A stretch of DNA of 64,000 bases from Ancylobacter amanitiformis (lineage in GTDB: Bacteria; Pseudomonadota; Alphaproteobacteria; Rhizobiales; Xanthobacteraceae), in the NCBI RefSeq assembly GCF_030814815.1, contig NZ_JAUSVR010000004.1, positions 186,001-250,000 of the forward strand, in the 5' to 3' direction. The notes under the pieces are model-generated. The model ran no database searches. It was not told the DNA's origin and was given only the letters and a program-made list of their open reading frames with translations. How positions within the stretch are numbered: position 1 is the first letter of the stretch; every line of letters starts with the position of its first letter. This document shows, in pieces, positions 28,477-38,570 of this stretch. A program made the position numbers and the translations under genes.

Positions 28477-28811
28477 CGCGGCTTGGTATCGGTCGAACAG
28501 CTCCCGGTACAGGCGCGCGGAGAATGCCGGCTCCGTGGCTGCCGCGCGTGGCGGCAGGCGGCAGGCGGTGGGCGGCAGGCGGTGGGCGGCGGATTGTCGC
28601 TCACCGGGTGTCGTCGATGGGGGATGCCAGCCACGCCGGACGGGGGGCTGGCCCGCCTGTCGGGTTCTCTCTGCGGCGAGGGGTGGTGAGGATCGTCGGC
28701 GGGTTCGTTCGTGCCGGCGCCGGCACCGAGTGCGGATTCGGTCACGGACTGCCGGCCGAGCCCTTCCACCCGGCCGAGTCCTTCCACCCGGCTGAGCCCT
28801 TCCGCGGCCGG
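28477..28811. other. 335-bp spacer built largely of short tandem repeats
   Basis: Between convergent ssb and marC. Contains a 14-bp duplication GCAGGCGGTGGGCG at 28561-28588, and 2.9 copies of an 18-bp unit (GAGCCCTTCCACCCGGCC-like) at 28758-28809 ending at the marC stop. No gene seen. Confidence 0.8.
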
Positions 28812-29438
28812 TCAGCCGGGGAACGAGGCGCGGATGCCGTCGATGACGAACTGCACGGCAAGCGCTGTCAGCAGCACGCCGAGCAGGCGCGAGAGAATGG
28901 CGTTGCCGGTCACGCCCAGCCAGCGGTTCACCCGCTCGGCCGCGAGATAGACGACGAGGCAGCTGGCGATCACCAGAACGGTGATGGCAAACAGCGCCGC
29001 CAGCCTGGCGGGGTCGTGCCGGGCCTCGCCGGCGAGCAGCAGCATGGCGGTGATCGCGCCCGGCCCCGCCATCAGCGGGATGGCCAGCGGAAACACGGAT
29101 AGCGTGCGCAGCACCTGCGCGCGCATCTCACCATCCGTCACGTCGAATTTACGCTCGGTGCGCCGCCCGAAAACCATCTCGAACGAGATGGCGAAGAGCA
29201 GCAGGCCGCCCGCGATGCGGAAGGCCGGCAGGGTAATGCCCAGCGCGCCGAGCAGCGGCGCCCCCACCGCGCCGAACAGCACCAGGATGGCGAGCGCGAT
29301 GGCGCAGGAGCGCCAGGCCACCAGCCGCCGCTCCTGCGCCGACAGATCGACCGTCACTCCCAGGAAGAGCGGCGCAAGGCCGATCGGGTCGATCACGACG
29401 AGCATGGTGACGGCAGCCGAGAATACGTAGTCGAGCAT
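28812..29438 (-). CDS. MarC-family integral membrane protein
   Basis: 208 residues, six membrane helices, with the family features VIDPIGLAPLFLG near the N-terminus and PLAIPLMAGPGAITAMLLL in the middle. MarC (UPF0056) proteins are of unknown transport function; the old multiple-antibiotic-resistance link is not supported. The start is the ATG that begins directly before the first helix; the open frame upstream is Arg/Cys-rich and not family-like. Confidence 0.92.
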   Translation of the reverse strand: MLDYVFSAAVTMLVVIDPIGLAPLFLGVTVDLSAQERRLVAWRSCAIALAILVLFGAVGAPLLGALGITLPAFRIAGGLLLFAISFEMVFGRRTERKFDVTDGEMRAQVLRTLSVFPLAIPLMAGPGAITAMLLLAGEARHDPARLAALFAITVLVIASCLVVYLAAERVNRWLGVTGNAILSRLLGVLLTALAVQFVIDGIRASFPG

Positions 29439-29730
29439 CGCGCAATCCCCCCACCCCAGCGCATCTGCACATGCCCCGGATCGCCGCGCAAGCACCCGCT
29501 CAGCCTCGCGGTCAGGCGTATCATGACACCTCATTTGACGTCGCGCGGGCAGCGCCCGGCGGCATCTCGCGCCACGCTTCCGCCATGATCGGCCGCGACG
29601 GCAGGAAAAAACTTGTAACATATTGAGTTATCGAGTGATTTCGCGACCGCAAAATGTCGTCTATGCTGGCGCGCGGGCGCGGAATCGGCTAGACAGTTGA
29701 ACCTGTTCGGCAACTACGGAAAGTGGTTCC

Positions 29731-32502
29731 TTGTCCGATTCCGATACCATCAAGCCGGAGGGCGGCGGCCCTTCGGATATCCGGCCCGTTTCCATCACCG
29801 AGGAGCTCTCGCGCAGCTATCTCGACTATGCGATGAGCGTCATCGTGTCGCGCGCTCTGCCCGATGTGCGCGACGGGCTGAAGCCGGTGCATCGGCGCAT
29901 CCTGTTCTCGATGCGCGAGAATAATTACACGCCGGACCGGCCCTACAACAAATCCGCCCGCGTTACCGGCGACACGATGGGCAAGTACCATCCGCACGGC
30001 AATCAGGCGATCTACGACGCCTTGGTGCGGCTCGCGCAGGATTTTTCCATGCGCGTGACGCTGATCGACGGGCAGGGCAATTTCGGCTCCGTCGACGGCG
30101 ATCCCCCGGCGGCCGAGCGCTACACCGAGGTGCGCCTCGCCAAGCCGGCCATGAACCTGCTCGACGACCTCGACAAGGACACGGTCGACTTCCAGGAGAA
30201 TTATGACGGGCGCGAGCAGGAGCCGACCGTGCTCCCCGCCCGCTTCCCCAACCTGCTGGTCAATGGTGCCGGCGGTATCGCTGTCGGCATGGCGACGAAC
30301 ATTCCGCCGCACAATCTGGGCGAGGTGGTGGATGCCTGCGTCGCGCTGATCGACGATCCCGAGATCGATATCGAGCGACTGCTGGACTTCATTCAGGGAC
30401 CTGATTTTCCCACCGGCGCGCTGATCCTCGGCCGCAGCGGCATCCGGCAAGCCTATCTCACCGGCCGCGGCTCCATCGTCATGCGCTCGCGCGCCACGAT
30501 CGAGGAACTGCGCAAGGACCGAGACGCCATCATCGTCACCGAGATTCCCTACCAGGTGAACAAGGCGACGATGATCGAGCGCATCGCCGAACTGGTGCGC
30601 GAGAAGCGGCTGGAAGGCATCGCCGAGATGCGCGACGAGAGTTCGCGCGAGGGCATGCGGGTCGTGTTCGAGATCAAGCGCGACGCCCAGGCGGATGTCG
30701 TGCTGAACAACCTGTACCGCATGAGCGCGCTGCAGACCTCGTTCGGCGCCAACATGGTGGCGCTGAACGGCGGCCGGCCGGCGCTGATGACGCTGCTGGA
30801 CCTGCTCACCGCCTTCGTCGCCTTCCGCGAGGAGGTTGTTAGCCGGCGCACGAAATTCCTGCTGCGCAAGGCGCGCGACCGGGCGCATGTGTTGGTCGGC
30901 CTCGCCATCGCGGTCGCCAATATTGACGAGATCATCCACACCATCCGCACCTCGCCCGACCCCGCGACCGCGCGCGAGGCGCTGATGACGCGGCACTGGC
31001 CGGCGATGGACGTCGCCCCGCTCATCGAGTTGATCGACGACCCGCGCCACAAGCTGGCCGAGGACGGCACCTACCGGCTCTCCGCCGAACAGGCCCGCGC
31101 CATTCTCGAACTGCGCCTGCAGCGCCTCACCGCGCTGGGGCGCGACGAGGTGGCCGACGAACTCGACAAGATCGCGGTGGAGATCCGCGAATATCTCGAC
31201 ATCCTCGCCAGCCGCGAGCGCATCCGTACCATCGTCAAGGACGAACTCCTTGCTGTGAAAGCGGAATTCGGCACGCCCCGGAAGACCGAGATCGTCGAGG
31301 CCGAAGGTGATTTCGAGGACGAGGACCTCATTGCCCGCGAGGACATGGTCGTTACCGTGTCGCATGCGGGCTATGTCAAGCGGGTGCCGCTCTCGACCTA
31401 CCGGGCGCAGCGGCGCGGCGGCAAGGGCCGCTCGGCCATGCAGACGCGCGACGAGGATTTCGTCACCCGGCTGTTCGTCGCTTCCACCCATGCGCCGGTG
31501 CTGTTCTTCTCCTCCAAGGGCCAGGTCTACAAGCTCAAGGTGTGGCGCCTGCCAATCTCGGCGCCGCAGGCGCGCGGCAAGGCGCTGGTGAACATCCTGC
31601 CTCTCACCGAAGGCGAGCGCATAACCTCGATCATGGCCCTGCCTGACGAGGAGACGTGGAGCCGGCTACAGATCCTGTTCGCCACCACCGGCGGCACGGT
31701 GCGGCGCAACGAGCTGTCCGATTTCACCAATGTGAATCGCAACGGCAAGATCGCCATGAAGCTGGAGGAAGGCGAGGCGATTGCCGACGTCCAGCTCTGC
31801 ACCGAGCAGGACGACGTGCTGCTGACCAGCGCGAAGGGCCAGTGCATCCGCTTCCCGGTGACGGAGGTGCGCGTGTTCAAGGGCCGCGATTCCATGGGCG
31901 TGCGCGGCATCCAGCTGGAGGAGGGCGACAAGCTCATCTCCATGGCCATCATCCATCATATCGAGGCCAGTTCCGAGGAACGCACCGCCTATATCAAGCT
32001 GGCCAACGCGCTGCGCCGCGCGCAGAACGGCGTTGACGGCGCGGGCGAGGAAGGCGAGGCGATCCTCGATGCCGAGGAGGCGCCGGGCGAGGGAGCTTCG
32101 GGTGAGGAGCCGGCGGCGCCCGCCGAGATCGACCAGGCGCGCTACGTGGCCATGGGCGCGGCCGAGCAGTTCATCCTCACCCTGTCCGAGAATGGCTACG
32201 GCAAGCGTACCTCGTCCTTCGAGTACCGGACCACGCGCCGCGGCGGCAAGGGCATCGTCGCCATGGCGGTGAACGATCGCAATGGCCCGCTGATCGCGTC
32301 CTTCCCGGTGGAGGAGGCGGACCAGATCATGCTGGTGACCGATGGCGGCCAGCTGATCCGCTGCCCGGTGAACGGAATCCGCATCGTCGGGCGCGGCAGC
32401 CAGGGCGTCATCGTGTTCGACACCGCCGAGGACGAGAAGGTCGTGTCGGTCGAGCACGTGACCGAGGAAGAGGGCGAGGAAGGCGAGGGGGCGGAGGGCT
32501 GA
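29731..32502 (+). CDS. gyrA: DNA gyrase subunit A
   Basis: 923 residues. N-terminal breakage-reunion domain with catalytic Tyr in [12 protein letters not shown]-terminal beta-pinwheel with GyrA-box QRRGGKG, the mark that separates GyrA from ParC. The quinolone region reads [11 protein letters not shown], so positions equivalent to E. coli 82, 83 and 87 are Asn, Gln and Asp rather than Asp, Ser, Asp. An acidic ~45-residue insert precedes the last blade. TTG start; no in-frame ATG gives the conserved N-terminus [15 protein letters not shown]. Confidence 0.97.
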   Translation: MSDSDTIKPEGGGPSDIRPVSITEELSRSYLDYAMSVIVSRALPDVRDGLKPVHRRILFSMRENNYTPDRPYNKSARVTGDTMGKYHPHGNQAIYDALVRLAQDFSMRVTLIDGQGNFGSVDGDPPAAERYTEVRLAKPAMNLLDDLDKDTVDFQENYDGREQEPTVLPARFPNLLVNGAGGIAVGMATNIPPHNLGEVVDACVALIDDPEIDIERLLDFIQGPDFPTGALILGRSGIRQAYLTGRGSIVMRSRATIEELRKDRDAIIVTEIPYQVNKATMIERIAELVREKRLEGIAEMRDESSREGMRVVFEIKRDAQADVVLNNLYRMSALQTSFGANMVALNGGRPALMTLLDLLTAFVAFREEVVSRRTKFLLRKARDRAHVLVGLAIAVANIDEIIHTIRTSPDPATAREALMTRHWPAMDVAPLIELIDDPRHKLAEDGTYRLSAEQARAILELRLQRLTALGRDEVADELDKIAVEIREYLDILASRERIRTIVKDELLAVKAEFGTPRKTEIVEAEGDFEDEDLIAREDMVVTVSHAGYVKRVPLSTYRAQRRGGKGRSAMQTRDEDFVTRLFVASTHAPVLFFSSKGQVYKLKVWRLPISAPQARGKALVNILPLTEGERITSIMALPDEETWSRLQILFATTGGTVRRNELSDFTNVNRNGKIAMKLEEGEAIADVQLCTEQDDVLLTSAKGQCIRFPVTEVRVFKGRDSMGVRGIQLEEGDKLISMAIIHHIEASSEERTAYIKLANALRRAQNGVDGAGEEGEAILDAEEAPGEGASGEEPAAPAEIDQARYVAMGAAEQFILTLSENGYGKRTSSFEYRTTRRGGKGIVAMAVNDRNGPLIASFPVEEADQIMLVTDGGQLIRCPVNGIRIVGRGSQGVIVFDTAEDEKVVSVEHVTEEEGEEGEGAEG

Positions 32503-32613
32503 TCGCCCGTCCCGCCACGCCGTCTTCCCGCCCTGAGGGGTATCACGCAGCGGCGCCCCACGGCGCCGTTGCCGTTTCAAAGCCATCCCTGGCACAATTT
32601 CGGGAAGCCTGAC

Positions 32614-33195
32614 ATGCGTCGCATCTGCGTCTTTCTCGGTTCCAACGCGGGCCGCCGCCCGGCCTATTTCGATGCCGCGACGGCGCTCGGCGGGTTGCTG
32701 GCGCGCGAGGGAATCGGCCTTGTCTATGGCGGCGCCTCGGTAGGGCTGATGGGCGCGCTGGCCAACGCGGCGGTGGAGGCCGGCGGCGAGGTCATCGGCA
32801 TCATTCCCCAGCGGCTGGTCGAGAAGGAGATCGCGCACAAGGGCCTCTCGGACCTGCGCGTGGTCGGCTCCATGCATGAGCGCAAGGCACTGATGGCCGA
32901 ACTGGCGGATGGTTTCGTCGCCCTGCCGGGTGGCATCGGCACGCTGGAGGAATTGTTCGAGGTGTGGACCTGGGCCCAGCTCGGCAGCCACGGCAAGCCG
33001 TGCGCGCTGCTCAATATCGACGGCTATTACGATCGGCTGCTGTCCTTCGTCGATCACGTGGTGGACGAGGGGTTCATGCGCGGGGCGCATCGCGACATGC
33101 TGCTGGTCGCGCAGACGCCCGAGCAGTTGATCGCCCGCATGCGCGACTACCGCGCGCCGAATGTGGTCAAATGGATCGCGCACGGCGAGCGCTGA
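32614..33195 (+). CDS. LOG-family TIGR00730 protein (cytokinin riboside 5'-monophosphate phosphoribohydrolase type)
   Basis: 193 residues, Rossmann-like, with GSNAG near the start, LVYGGASVGLMG, and the diagnostic ERKALMAELADGFVALPGGIGTLEELFEVWTW split across the PGGxGTxxE active site. LOG enzymes hydrolyse nucleoside monophosphates; in bacteria the physiological substrate is often AMP or unknown. Start at the ATG directly before the Rossmann strand. Stands between gyrA and coaD on one strand. Confidence 0.92.
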   Translation: MRRICVFLGSNAGRRPAYFDAATALGGLLAREGIGLVYGGASVGLMGALANAAVEAGGEVIGIIPQRLVEKEIAHKGLSDLRVVGSMHERKALMAELADGFVALPGGIGTLEELFEVWTWAQLGSHGKPCALLNIDGYYDRLLSFVDHVVDEGFMRGAHRDMLLVAQTPEQLIARMRDYRAPNVVKWIAHGER

Positions 33196-33234
33196 GGGCT
33201 GCGCGGCCACGCGCACACGTCTTCCGCCCGCCTC

Positions 33235-33318
33235 TTCCGCATCCGCCTTCCGCATCCGCCTTCCGCGCGCGTCTGTTGCGCGCGTCTGTTGCCCGTGACG
33301 TGCGTCCGTGACTTGCGT
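33235..33318 (+). repeat. three different 13-bp tandem duplications in a row
   Basis: TTCCGCATCCGCC twice (33235-33260), GCGCGCGTCTGTT twice (33265-33290) and CCGTGAC[G/T]TGCGT twice (33293-33318). Unit length is 13 bp in all three, with 2-4 bases between blocks. They fill most of the spacer before coaD. Confidence 0.95.
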
Positions 33319-33365
33319 CCGGCGCCGGAGGCGGCTAACGCTGGCCGCGCAATGAGAGATCGCTC

Positions 33366-33875
33366 ATGAGCGCGACGCGCATCGCCTTCTATCCCGGCTC
33401 GTTCGACCCGCCGACCAACGGCCATCTGGAAGTCGCCCGCGCCGCCGCGCGCCTGGCCGACCGGCTGGTCATTGGCGTAGGCATCCATCCCGGCAAGACG
33501 CCGCTGTTCAGCGCGGCCGAGCGGCTGGACATGCTGCGCGAGGTGTTCGCTCCGATCGCCGCAGAGGAAGGCGCCGCTCTCGACTGCGTGACCTTCGGCA
33601 ATCTGGTGGTGGACGCCGCGCAGGCGCATGGCGCGCATCTGCTGATCCGCGGCCTGCGCGACGGCACCGATCTCGACTATGAGATGCAGATGGCCGGCAT
33701 GAACGCGACGCTGAAGCCGAGCGTGCAGACCGTCTTCCTTCCCGCGTCGCCCATGGCCCGCCCCATCACCGCCACTCTGGTCAGGCAGATCGCCGCCATG
33801 GGTGGGGATGTTTCCGCCTTCGTGCCGCCCGCCGTCCTTGCCCGGCTCAAGGTGCGCTTCGCGCGCGCCGACTAG
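33366..33875 (+). CDS. coaD: phosphopantetheine adenylyltransferase
   Basis: Penultimate step of coenzyme A synthesis, adenylating 4'-phosphopantetheine. 169 residues of the nucleotidyltransferase fold: [16 protein letters not shown] holds the (T/H)xGH motif, followed by [28 protein letters not shown], and the C-terminal [10 protein letters not shown] helix. First of a head-to-tail run with two cyclophilins, queA and tgt. Confidence 0.97.
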   Translation: MSATRIAFYPGSFDPPTNGHLEVARAAARLADRLVIGVGIHPGKTPLFSAAERLDMLREVFAPIAAEEGAALDCVTFGNLVVDAAQAHGAHLLIRGLRDGTDLDYEMQMAGMNATLKPSVQTVFLPASPMARPITATLVRQIAAMGGDVSAFVPPAVLARLKVRFARAD

Positions 33876-33916
33876 CGGCGGGCGCCGCCCGCGACCCGCT
33901 CAACGGAGTTTCCCGC

Positions 33917-34471
33917 ATGATCCGCAGCCTTTTCGCCGCTCTGGCCCTGACCTTCGCGCTCGCCCTGCCGGCGGCCGCGCAGGCGCCGAAGCTGCCGCCG
34001 AATGTCGATCCGCAGAACGCGATCATCATGGAGACCACCAAGGGTCCCGTGATCTTCGTGCTGCGCCCCGACCTCGCCCCCCAGCATGCCGAGCGTATCA
34101 AGACGCTGGCGCGCGAGGGCTTCTACAACAACGTGCCGTTCCACCGCGTGATCGAGGGCTTCATGGCCCAGACCGGTGACGGCCAGTTCGGCAACGGCAC
34201 CGGGGGCTCGCGCTACCCGAACCTGCCGGCGGAATTCTCCAAGGTGCCGTTCACGCGCGGCACCGTCGGCATGGCGCGCGCCTCCAGCCCGAACAGCGCC
34301 AATTCGCAGTTCTTCATCACTTTCGGCGATGCCTCCTTCCTCAACGGCCAGTACACCGTGATCGGGCAGGTGGTCTCCGGCATGGAGAATGTGGACAAGC
34401 TCAAGCGCGGCGAGCCGGTCTCCAACCCGGACAAGATCATCTCGATGAAGGTCGCCGCCGACGCCAAGTGA
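33917..34471 (+). CDS. secreted cyclophilin-type peptidyl-prolyl isomerase
   Basis: 184 residues: signal peptide of about 22 residues ending AAAQA, then a cyclophilin domain (FHRVIEGFMAQTGD with the catalytic Arg, SQFFI, SFLNGQYTVIG). Acts on prolyl bonds in the periplasm. Codons 68-98 are almost identical at DNA level to the same stretch of the next gene, although the two proteins differ elsewhere. Confidence 0.95.
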   Translation: MIRSLFAALALTFALALPAAAQAPKLPPNVDPQNAIIMETTKGPVIFVLRPDLAPQHAERIKTLAREGFYNNVPFHRVIEGFMAQTGDGQFGNGTGGSRYPNLPAEFSKVPFTRGTVGMARASSPNSANSQFFITFGDASFLNGQYTVIGQVVSGMENVDKLKRGEPVSNPDKIISMKVAADAK

Positions 34472-34537
34472 CGGGCGCCTGCGCCCGGCAGGCTCGCCTT
34501 CCCGCCGAGGGGGGCCAGCGTCCCGCTTCCCAGCTGA

Positions 34538-34562
34538 CGGGCGCGCCGGCGCCCGGCTTTTT
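34538..34562 (+). terminator. Rho-independent terminator after secreted cyclophilin
   Basis: Stem CGGGCGC (34538-34544)/GCGCCCG (34549-34555) with a 4-base loop, followed by GCTTTTT. A weaker hairpin with the same arm sequence lies at 34472-34487, immediately after the stop codon. Confidence 0.8.
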
Positions 34563-34624
34563 CCCTTTACCGCGCGAAGGGGGCCTCGTGCGCCCGACGT
34601 GCCCGAATTTCCAAGGAGAGACAC

Positions 34625-35086
34625 ATGTCCGATACCGCGAACTTCCTGCTGCTTGAGACGACGCAGGGCCCGGTCAAGATCCGCTTCCGTCCGGATCTCG
34701 CCCCCAACCACGTGGCCCGCATCGCCGAGCTCGCCACTGAAGGCTTCTACAACAACGTGCCGTTCCACCGCGTGATCGAGGGCTTCATGGCCCAGACCGG
34801 CGACGGCCAGTTCGGCAACGGCACCGGCGGCTCGGGCAAGAAGCTCAAGGCCGAGTTCAACAAGGGCCGGCATGTGCGCGGCACCGCCTCGATGGCGCGC
34901 GCGCAGAACCCCGATTCCGGCGACAGCCAGTTCTTCATCTGCTTCGGCGATGCCTCGTTCCTCGACGGCCAGTACACCGTGTGGGGCGAAGTGGTCGAAG
35001 GCATGGAGAATGTCGACAAGATCAAGCGCGGCGAGCCGGTGTCGAACCCGGACAAGATCGTCACGGCGAGCGTCTCGGCCGCCTGA
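34625..35086 (+). CDS. ppiB: cytoplasmic cyclophilin-type peptidyl-prolyl isomerase
   Basis: 153 residues with no signal peptide, hence cytosolic. Same fold as its upstream neighbour: FHRVIEGFMAQTGDGQFG, GTGGSGKKLKAEF, DSQFFICFGDASFLDGQYTVWG. AAGGAG precedes the ATG by 8 bases. A terminator separates it from the secreted paralogue, so the two can be regulated apart. Confidence 0.95.
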   Translation: MSDTANFLLLETTQGPVKIRFRPDLAPNHVARIAELATEGFYNNVPFHRVIEGFMAQTGDGQFGNGTGGSGKKLKAEFNKGRHVRGTASMARAQNPDSGDSQFFICFGDASFLDGQYTVWGEVVEGMENVDKIKRGEPVSNPDKIVTASVSAA

Positions 35087-35104
35087 TCGCGCCCCTCCGC
35101 CGTT

Positions 35105-35142
35105 GCGTCATCCCGGACACGCGCGAGCGTGCTCCGGGATCG
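35105..35142. repeat. dispersed palindrome, copy 1 (TCCCGGA...TCCGGGA)
   Basis: Outer arms TCCCGGA (35111-35117)/TCCGGGA (35133-35139), inner arms CACGC/GCGTG. Located just after the ppiB stop. The same outer arms recur at 46506-46546 and 50527-50555. Confidence 0.75.
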
Positions 35143-35164
35143 CTGTTTCTGGAACTGCCGGATC

Positions 35165-36250
35165 ATGCGCGTCGACCTGTTCGATTTCGAGCTGCCGCCC
35201 GACTGCATCGCGCTGCGCCCCGCTGCGCCGCGCGATGCGGCGCGGCTGCTGGTGGTGCGCCCCGGCGCCGAGCCCGAGCTGACGGACGCGCAGGTGCGCG
35301 ACCTGCCGGACCTGCTGGCCCCCGGCGACGCGCTTGTGGTGAACGACACCCGCGTCGTCCCCGCGCGGCTCGACGGCATCCGCCGGCGCGCCACTTCGCA
35401 GGGCGAGGGCGTGCAGGTGGAAGCGATGCTGCACAAGCGCCTCGGCCCGGATCTGTGGCTGGCGCTGGCCCGCCCGGGCAAGCGCCTCGCGGTCGGCGAC
35501 GTCATCGAGTTTGCACCGCCGCAAGGGGTGCAGCGGCTGGTGGCCAACGTGGAGGCCAAGGGCGAGGGCGGGGAGGTCACGCTGCGCTTCGCGCTGGCCG
35601 GCGTGGCGCTCGACGCCGCCATCGCCGCCATCGGCCATATTCCGCTGCCGCCCTATATCGCCGCCAAGCGCCCCGACGATGCGCGCGACCGCGCCGATTA
35701 CCAGACCATGTTCGCCAGCCAGGAGGGCTCGGTCGCCGCGCCCACCGCCGGCCTGCACTTCACGCCGGAACTGGTCCGCCGGCTTGAGGAGCGCGGCATT
35801 GCCACCCACCGCGTGACCCTGCATGTGGGCGCCGGCACCTTCCTGCCCGTGAAGGCGGACGACACCGGCGGTCACCGCATGCATGCCGAATGGGGCGAGG
35901 TCTCGCTTGAGACCGCCGATGCGCTGAACGCCGTGAAGGCGCGGGGCGGGCGGGTCGTCACGGTCGGCACGACAGCGACGCGCCTTCTGGAAAGCGCGGC
36001 CGCGGAGGATGGCACGCTGGCACCCTGGCGCGGCGAGACCGACATCTTCATCACGCCGGGCTACCGCTTCCGCTATGTCGAGGGGATGCTGACCAATTTC
36101 CACCTGCCGCGCTCGACGCTGGTGATGCTGGTCGCCGCCTTCATCGGCCACGGCCCCCAGAAGCGCGCCTATGCCCACGCCATCCGCACCGGCTACCGTT
36201 TCTATTCCTATGGCGACGCCTGCCTTTTGCTGCCACAAGCCCGCTCATGA
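35165..36250 (+). CDS. queA: S-adenosylmethionine:tRNA ribosyltransferase-isomerase
   Basis: Adds the cyclopentenediol precursor from SAM to preQ1 in tRNA, the step after Tgt. 361 residues with [18 protein letters not shown] at the start, [35 protein letters not shown], and C-terminal [17 protein letters not shown]. Its last bases overlap the tgt start (ATGA), so the two queuosine enzymes are cotranslated. Confidence 0.97.
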   Translation: MRVDLFDFELPPDCIALRPAAPRDAARLLVVRPGAEPELTDAQVRDLPDLLAPGDALVVNDTRVVPARLDGIRRRATSQGEGVQVEAMLHKRLGPDLWLALARPGKRLAVGDVIEFAPPQGVQRLVANVEAKGEGGEVTLRFALAGVALDAAIAAIGHIPLPPYIAAKRPDDARDRADYQTMFASQEGSVAAPTAGLHFTPELVRRLEERGIATHRVTLHVGAGTFLPVKADDTGGHRMHAEWGEVSLETADALNAVKARGGRVVTVGTTATRLLESAAAEDGTLAPWRGETDIFITPGYRFRYVEGMLTNFHLPRSTLVMLVAAFIGHGPQKRAYAHAIRTGYRFYSYGDACLLLPQARS

Positions 36251-37392
36251 CCAACCTTGTTCCAACTGAATTCCATTACCGCCTGAATGCCACCGACGGC
36301 GCGGCGCGCCTCGGCGAGGTCGTGACGCCGCGCGGCATCGTCCACACGCCGGCCTTCATGCCGGTCGGCACCGCCGCCACCGTCAAGGGCATGTATCCCG
36401 CACAGGTGCGCGAGCTTGGCGCCGACATCGTGCTCGGCAACACCTATCACCTGATGCTGCGCCCCACCGCCGAGCGGATCGCCGAACTTGGCGGGCTGCA
36501 TGCCTTCATGCGCTGGCCGCACCCGATCCTCACCGATTCCGGCGGCTTCCAGATCATGTCGCTGGCCAGCCTGCGGAAGATGAACGAGAAGGGCGTCACC
36601 TTTCGCTCGCATATTGACGGCAGCTATCACGAACTGTCCCCCGAGCGTTCGGTCGAGATCCAGGGCCTGCTCGGCTCGGACATCCAGATGCAGCTGGACG
36701 AGTGCGTGCGGCTGCCCGCCAGCCGGGAGGAAATCGCCCGCGCGCTGCAACTGTCGCTGCGCTGGGCCGAGCGCTCCAAGAAGGCGTTCGAGAGCCAGCC
36801 GAAGGGCCGGGCGCTGTTCGGCATCGTGCAGGGCGGCGACGTGCCGGCGCTGCGCGAGGAATCCGCGCGCGGGCTCATCGATATCGGCTTTCCCGGCTAT
36901 TCCATCGGCGGCCTCGCGGTCGGCGAGCCGCAGGAGGTCATGCTGGCCATGATCGAGGCGGTGGCGCCGATCCTGCCGAGCGACAAGCCGCGCTACCTCA
37001 TGGGCGTGGGCACGCCCGACGACATTATCGAGAGCGTGGCGCGCGGCGTCGACATGTTCGACTGCGTGATGCCGACCCGTGCCGGCCGTCACGCGCAGGC
37101 CTTCACCCGCTTCGGCAAGATCAACCTGAAGAATGCGCGCCACGCCAGCGACCCGCGCCCGCTGGACGAGGAAAGCGACTGCCCGGCCGCGCGCGACTAT
37201 TCCCGCGCCTATCTCCACCACCTCATCCGCTGCGACGAGATGCTGGGCTCCATGCTGCTGACCTGGGTGAACCTCGCCTATTACCAGAGCCTGATGAAGG
37301 GCATTCGCGCGGCGATTGCCGAAGGCCGGTTCGAGGCCTTCAAGGCGCAGGTGAAGGAAGGCTGGGCGAGCGGCGATATTCCCGCCCGCTGA
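36247..37392 (+). CDS. tgt: tRNA-guanine transglycosylase, zinc cysteines partly lost
   Basis: Exchanges guanine-34 for preQ1 in tRNAs with GUN anticodons. 381 residues with [16 protein letters not shown], catalytic Asp region [21 protein letters not shown] and the nucleophile region [16 protein letters not shown]. The family zinc site C-x-C-x2-C is here S-D-C-P-A-A in the segment [18 protein letters not shown], leaving one of three cysteines plus the downstream His. Still recognisably full length and in operon with queA. Confidence 0.96.
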   Translation: MTNLVPTEFHYRLNATDGAARLGEVVTPRGIVHTPAFMPVGTAATVKGMYPAQVRELGADIVLGNTYHLMLRPTAERIAELGGLHAFMRWPHPILTDSGGFQIMSLASLRKMNEKGVTFRSHIDGSYHELSPERSVEIQGLLGSDIQMQLDECVRLPASREEIARALQLSLRWAERSKKAFESQPKGRALFGIVQGGDVPALREESARGLIDIGFPGYSIGGLAVGEPQEVMLAMIEAVAPILPSDKPRYLMGVGTPDDIIESVARGVDMFDCVMPTRAGRHAQAFTRFGKINLKNARHASDPRPLDEESDCPAARDYSRAYLHHLIRCDEMLGSMLLTWVNLAYYQSLMKGIRAAIAEGRFEAFKAQVKEGWASGDIPAR

Positions 37393-37407
37393 GCCCGCCT
37401 CAACGAA

Positions 37408-37434
37408 AATGGCCGGGCGCAGGGCCCGGCCATT
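37408..37434. terminator. strong hairpin between convergent tgt and wrbA
   Basis: Perfect 11-bp arms AATGGCCGGGC (37408-37418) and GCCCGGCCATT (37424-37434) with a 5-base loop. A-rich bases precede it and T-containing bases follow, so it could stop transcripts from both sides. Confidence 0.75.
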
Positions 37435-37484
37435 CCTGGATGTCACTCAGCCCGAAGGTTTCAGGCCGATAGGCCTGAGGCCGA

Positions 37485-38084
37485 TCAGCCGTGCAGCTTG
37501 CCGGCAATGGTGGCGACATGCTTGCCCTGGAAGCGGGCCCCGTCGAGTTCGATCTGCGAGGGCTGGCGCGAACCGTCGCCATCGGTGATGGTCGCGGCGC
37601 CGTAGGGCGAGCCGCCCTTGATTTCATCCAGGCCCATCTGGCCCTGGAAGGCGTAGGGCAGGCCGACCACGACCATGCCGTGATGCAGCAGGGTGGGGAT
37701 AAAGCCGAGGATGGTGGATTCCTGGCCGCCATGCTGGGTGGCCGAAGAGGTGAACACCGACCCGACCTTGCCGACCAGCGCACCGGTGAACCACAGCCCG
37801 CCCGTCTGGTCGATGAAGCTGCGCAGCTGCGAGGTCACCGTGCCGAAACGGGTGCCCGAGCCGAAGATGATGGCGTCGTAATTCTTCAGGTCGTCGACCG
37901 TGGCGATCGGGGCGGCCTGGTCGAGCTTGAAGTGGCTCGCCTTGGCGACCTCTTCCGGCACGGTCTCGGGCACGCGCTTCACGTCGACCGTGGCGCCCGC
38001 CTCGCGCGCACCCTCGGCCACCGCATGGGCCAGCGTTTCGATGTGACCATAGGACGAGTAATAAAGGACGAGGACTTTAGCCAT
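37485..38084 (-). CDS. wrbA: NAD(P)H:quinone oxidoreductase WrbA
   Basis: 199-residue flavodoxin-like FMN protein that reduces quinones by two electrons, protecting against semiquinone stress. FMN-binding loops [19 protein letters not shown] and [25 protein letters not shown], then [14 protein letters not shown] and GSPYGAATI are as in the family. Start at the ATG immediately before the first strand; no partner gene. Confidence 0.96.
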   Translation of the reverse strand: MAKVLVLYYSSYGHIETLAHAVAEGAREAGATVDVKRVPETVPEEVAKASHFKLDQAAPIATVDDLKNYDAIIFGSGTRFGTVTSQLRSFIDQTGGLWFTGALVGKVGSVFTSSATQHGGQESTILGFIPTLLHHGMVVVGLPYAFQGQMGLDEIKGGSPYGAATITDGDGSRQPSQIELDGARFQGKHVATIAGKLHG

Positions 38085-38375
38085 TTTGCAGCTCCTGGAT
38101 CGGGTCGCGGGGATCGGGTTACGGGATATTGGCCGTGGCCCCGCCAAATTCGATGGCCGAAAGCTAGCCGCGCTGCAGGCATACCGGAAGCGGTATGTCC
38201 GACAGGACATCCTTGCGATAATGCAATTGCGAAAAGTGCGGGCAGACGCGCCTACTCCGGGCCCGCCGCCGCCCGTCGGCGGGCCGGGCCTCGTGCTCGC
38301 CTGTGCGTTGCGACAAAGCCGCGCCTCGCCCGGCTTGCCATCCGCCGGGGAAACCCTTAAGCCCCCTGTGCGTGG

Positions 38376-38451
38376 GAGCCCGTAGCTCAGCCGGTAGAGC
38401 ACGTGACTTTTAATCATGGGGTCTCGGGTTCGAATCCCGACGGGCTCACCA
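38376..38451 (+). tRNA. tRNA-Lys (TTT anticodon)
   Basis: Acceptor GAGCCCG/CGGGCTC pairs fully; anticodon stem CGTGA/TCATG (one G-T pair) encloses CTTTTAA, giving anticodon TTT. T-arm TCGGG-TTCGAAT-CCCGA is perfect and CCA is encoded. The segment downstream of this gene looks accessory. Confidence 0.97.
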
Positions 38452-38503
38452 CGTTTTGCCCGCCGAATATCTCCCGTCGAACAGGAGCGCCCTCGTCCTG
38501 GCG

Positions 38504-38570
38504 GGCTATAGCGAGCCGGCGCCTTTGGCAGTGATCGCCGGTACCTTTGGCAGTGGCTATAGCGCGCCGG
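38504..38570 (+). repeat. left iteron cluster of the accessory patch
   Basis: CCTTTGGCAGTG occurs at 38522-38533 and 38544-38555 (22-bp period). The pair is bracketed by a direct repeat GGCTATAGCG[A/C]GCCGG-like at 38504-38519 and 38555-38570. The 14-base word at 38543-38556 recurs inverted at 40184-40197. Confidence 0.85.

Noticed and set aside
28561-28809. CRISPR-like array
   Set aside because: Repeats are directly adjacent with no spacers and units of 14 and 18 bp; these are plain tandem duplications.
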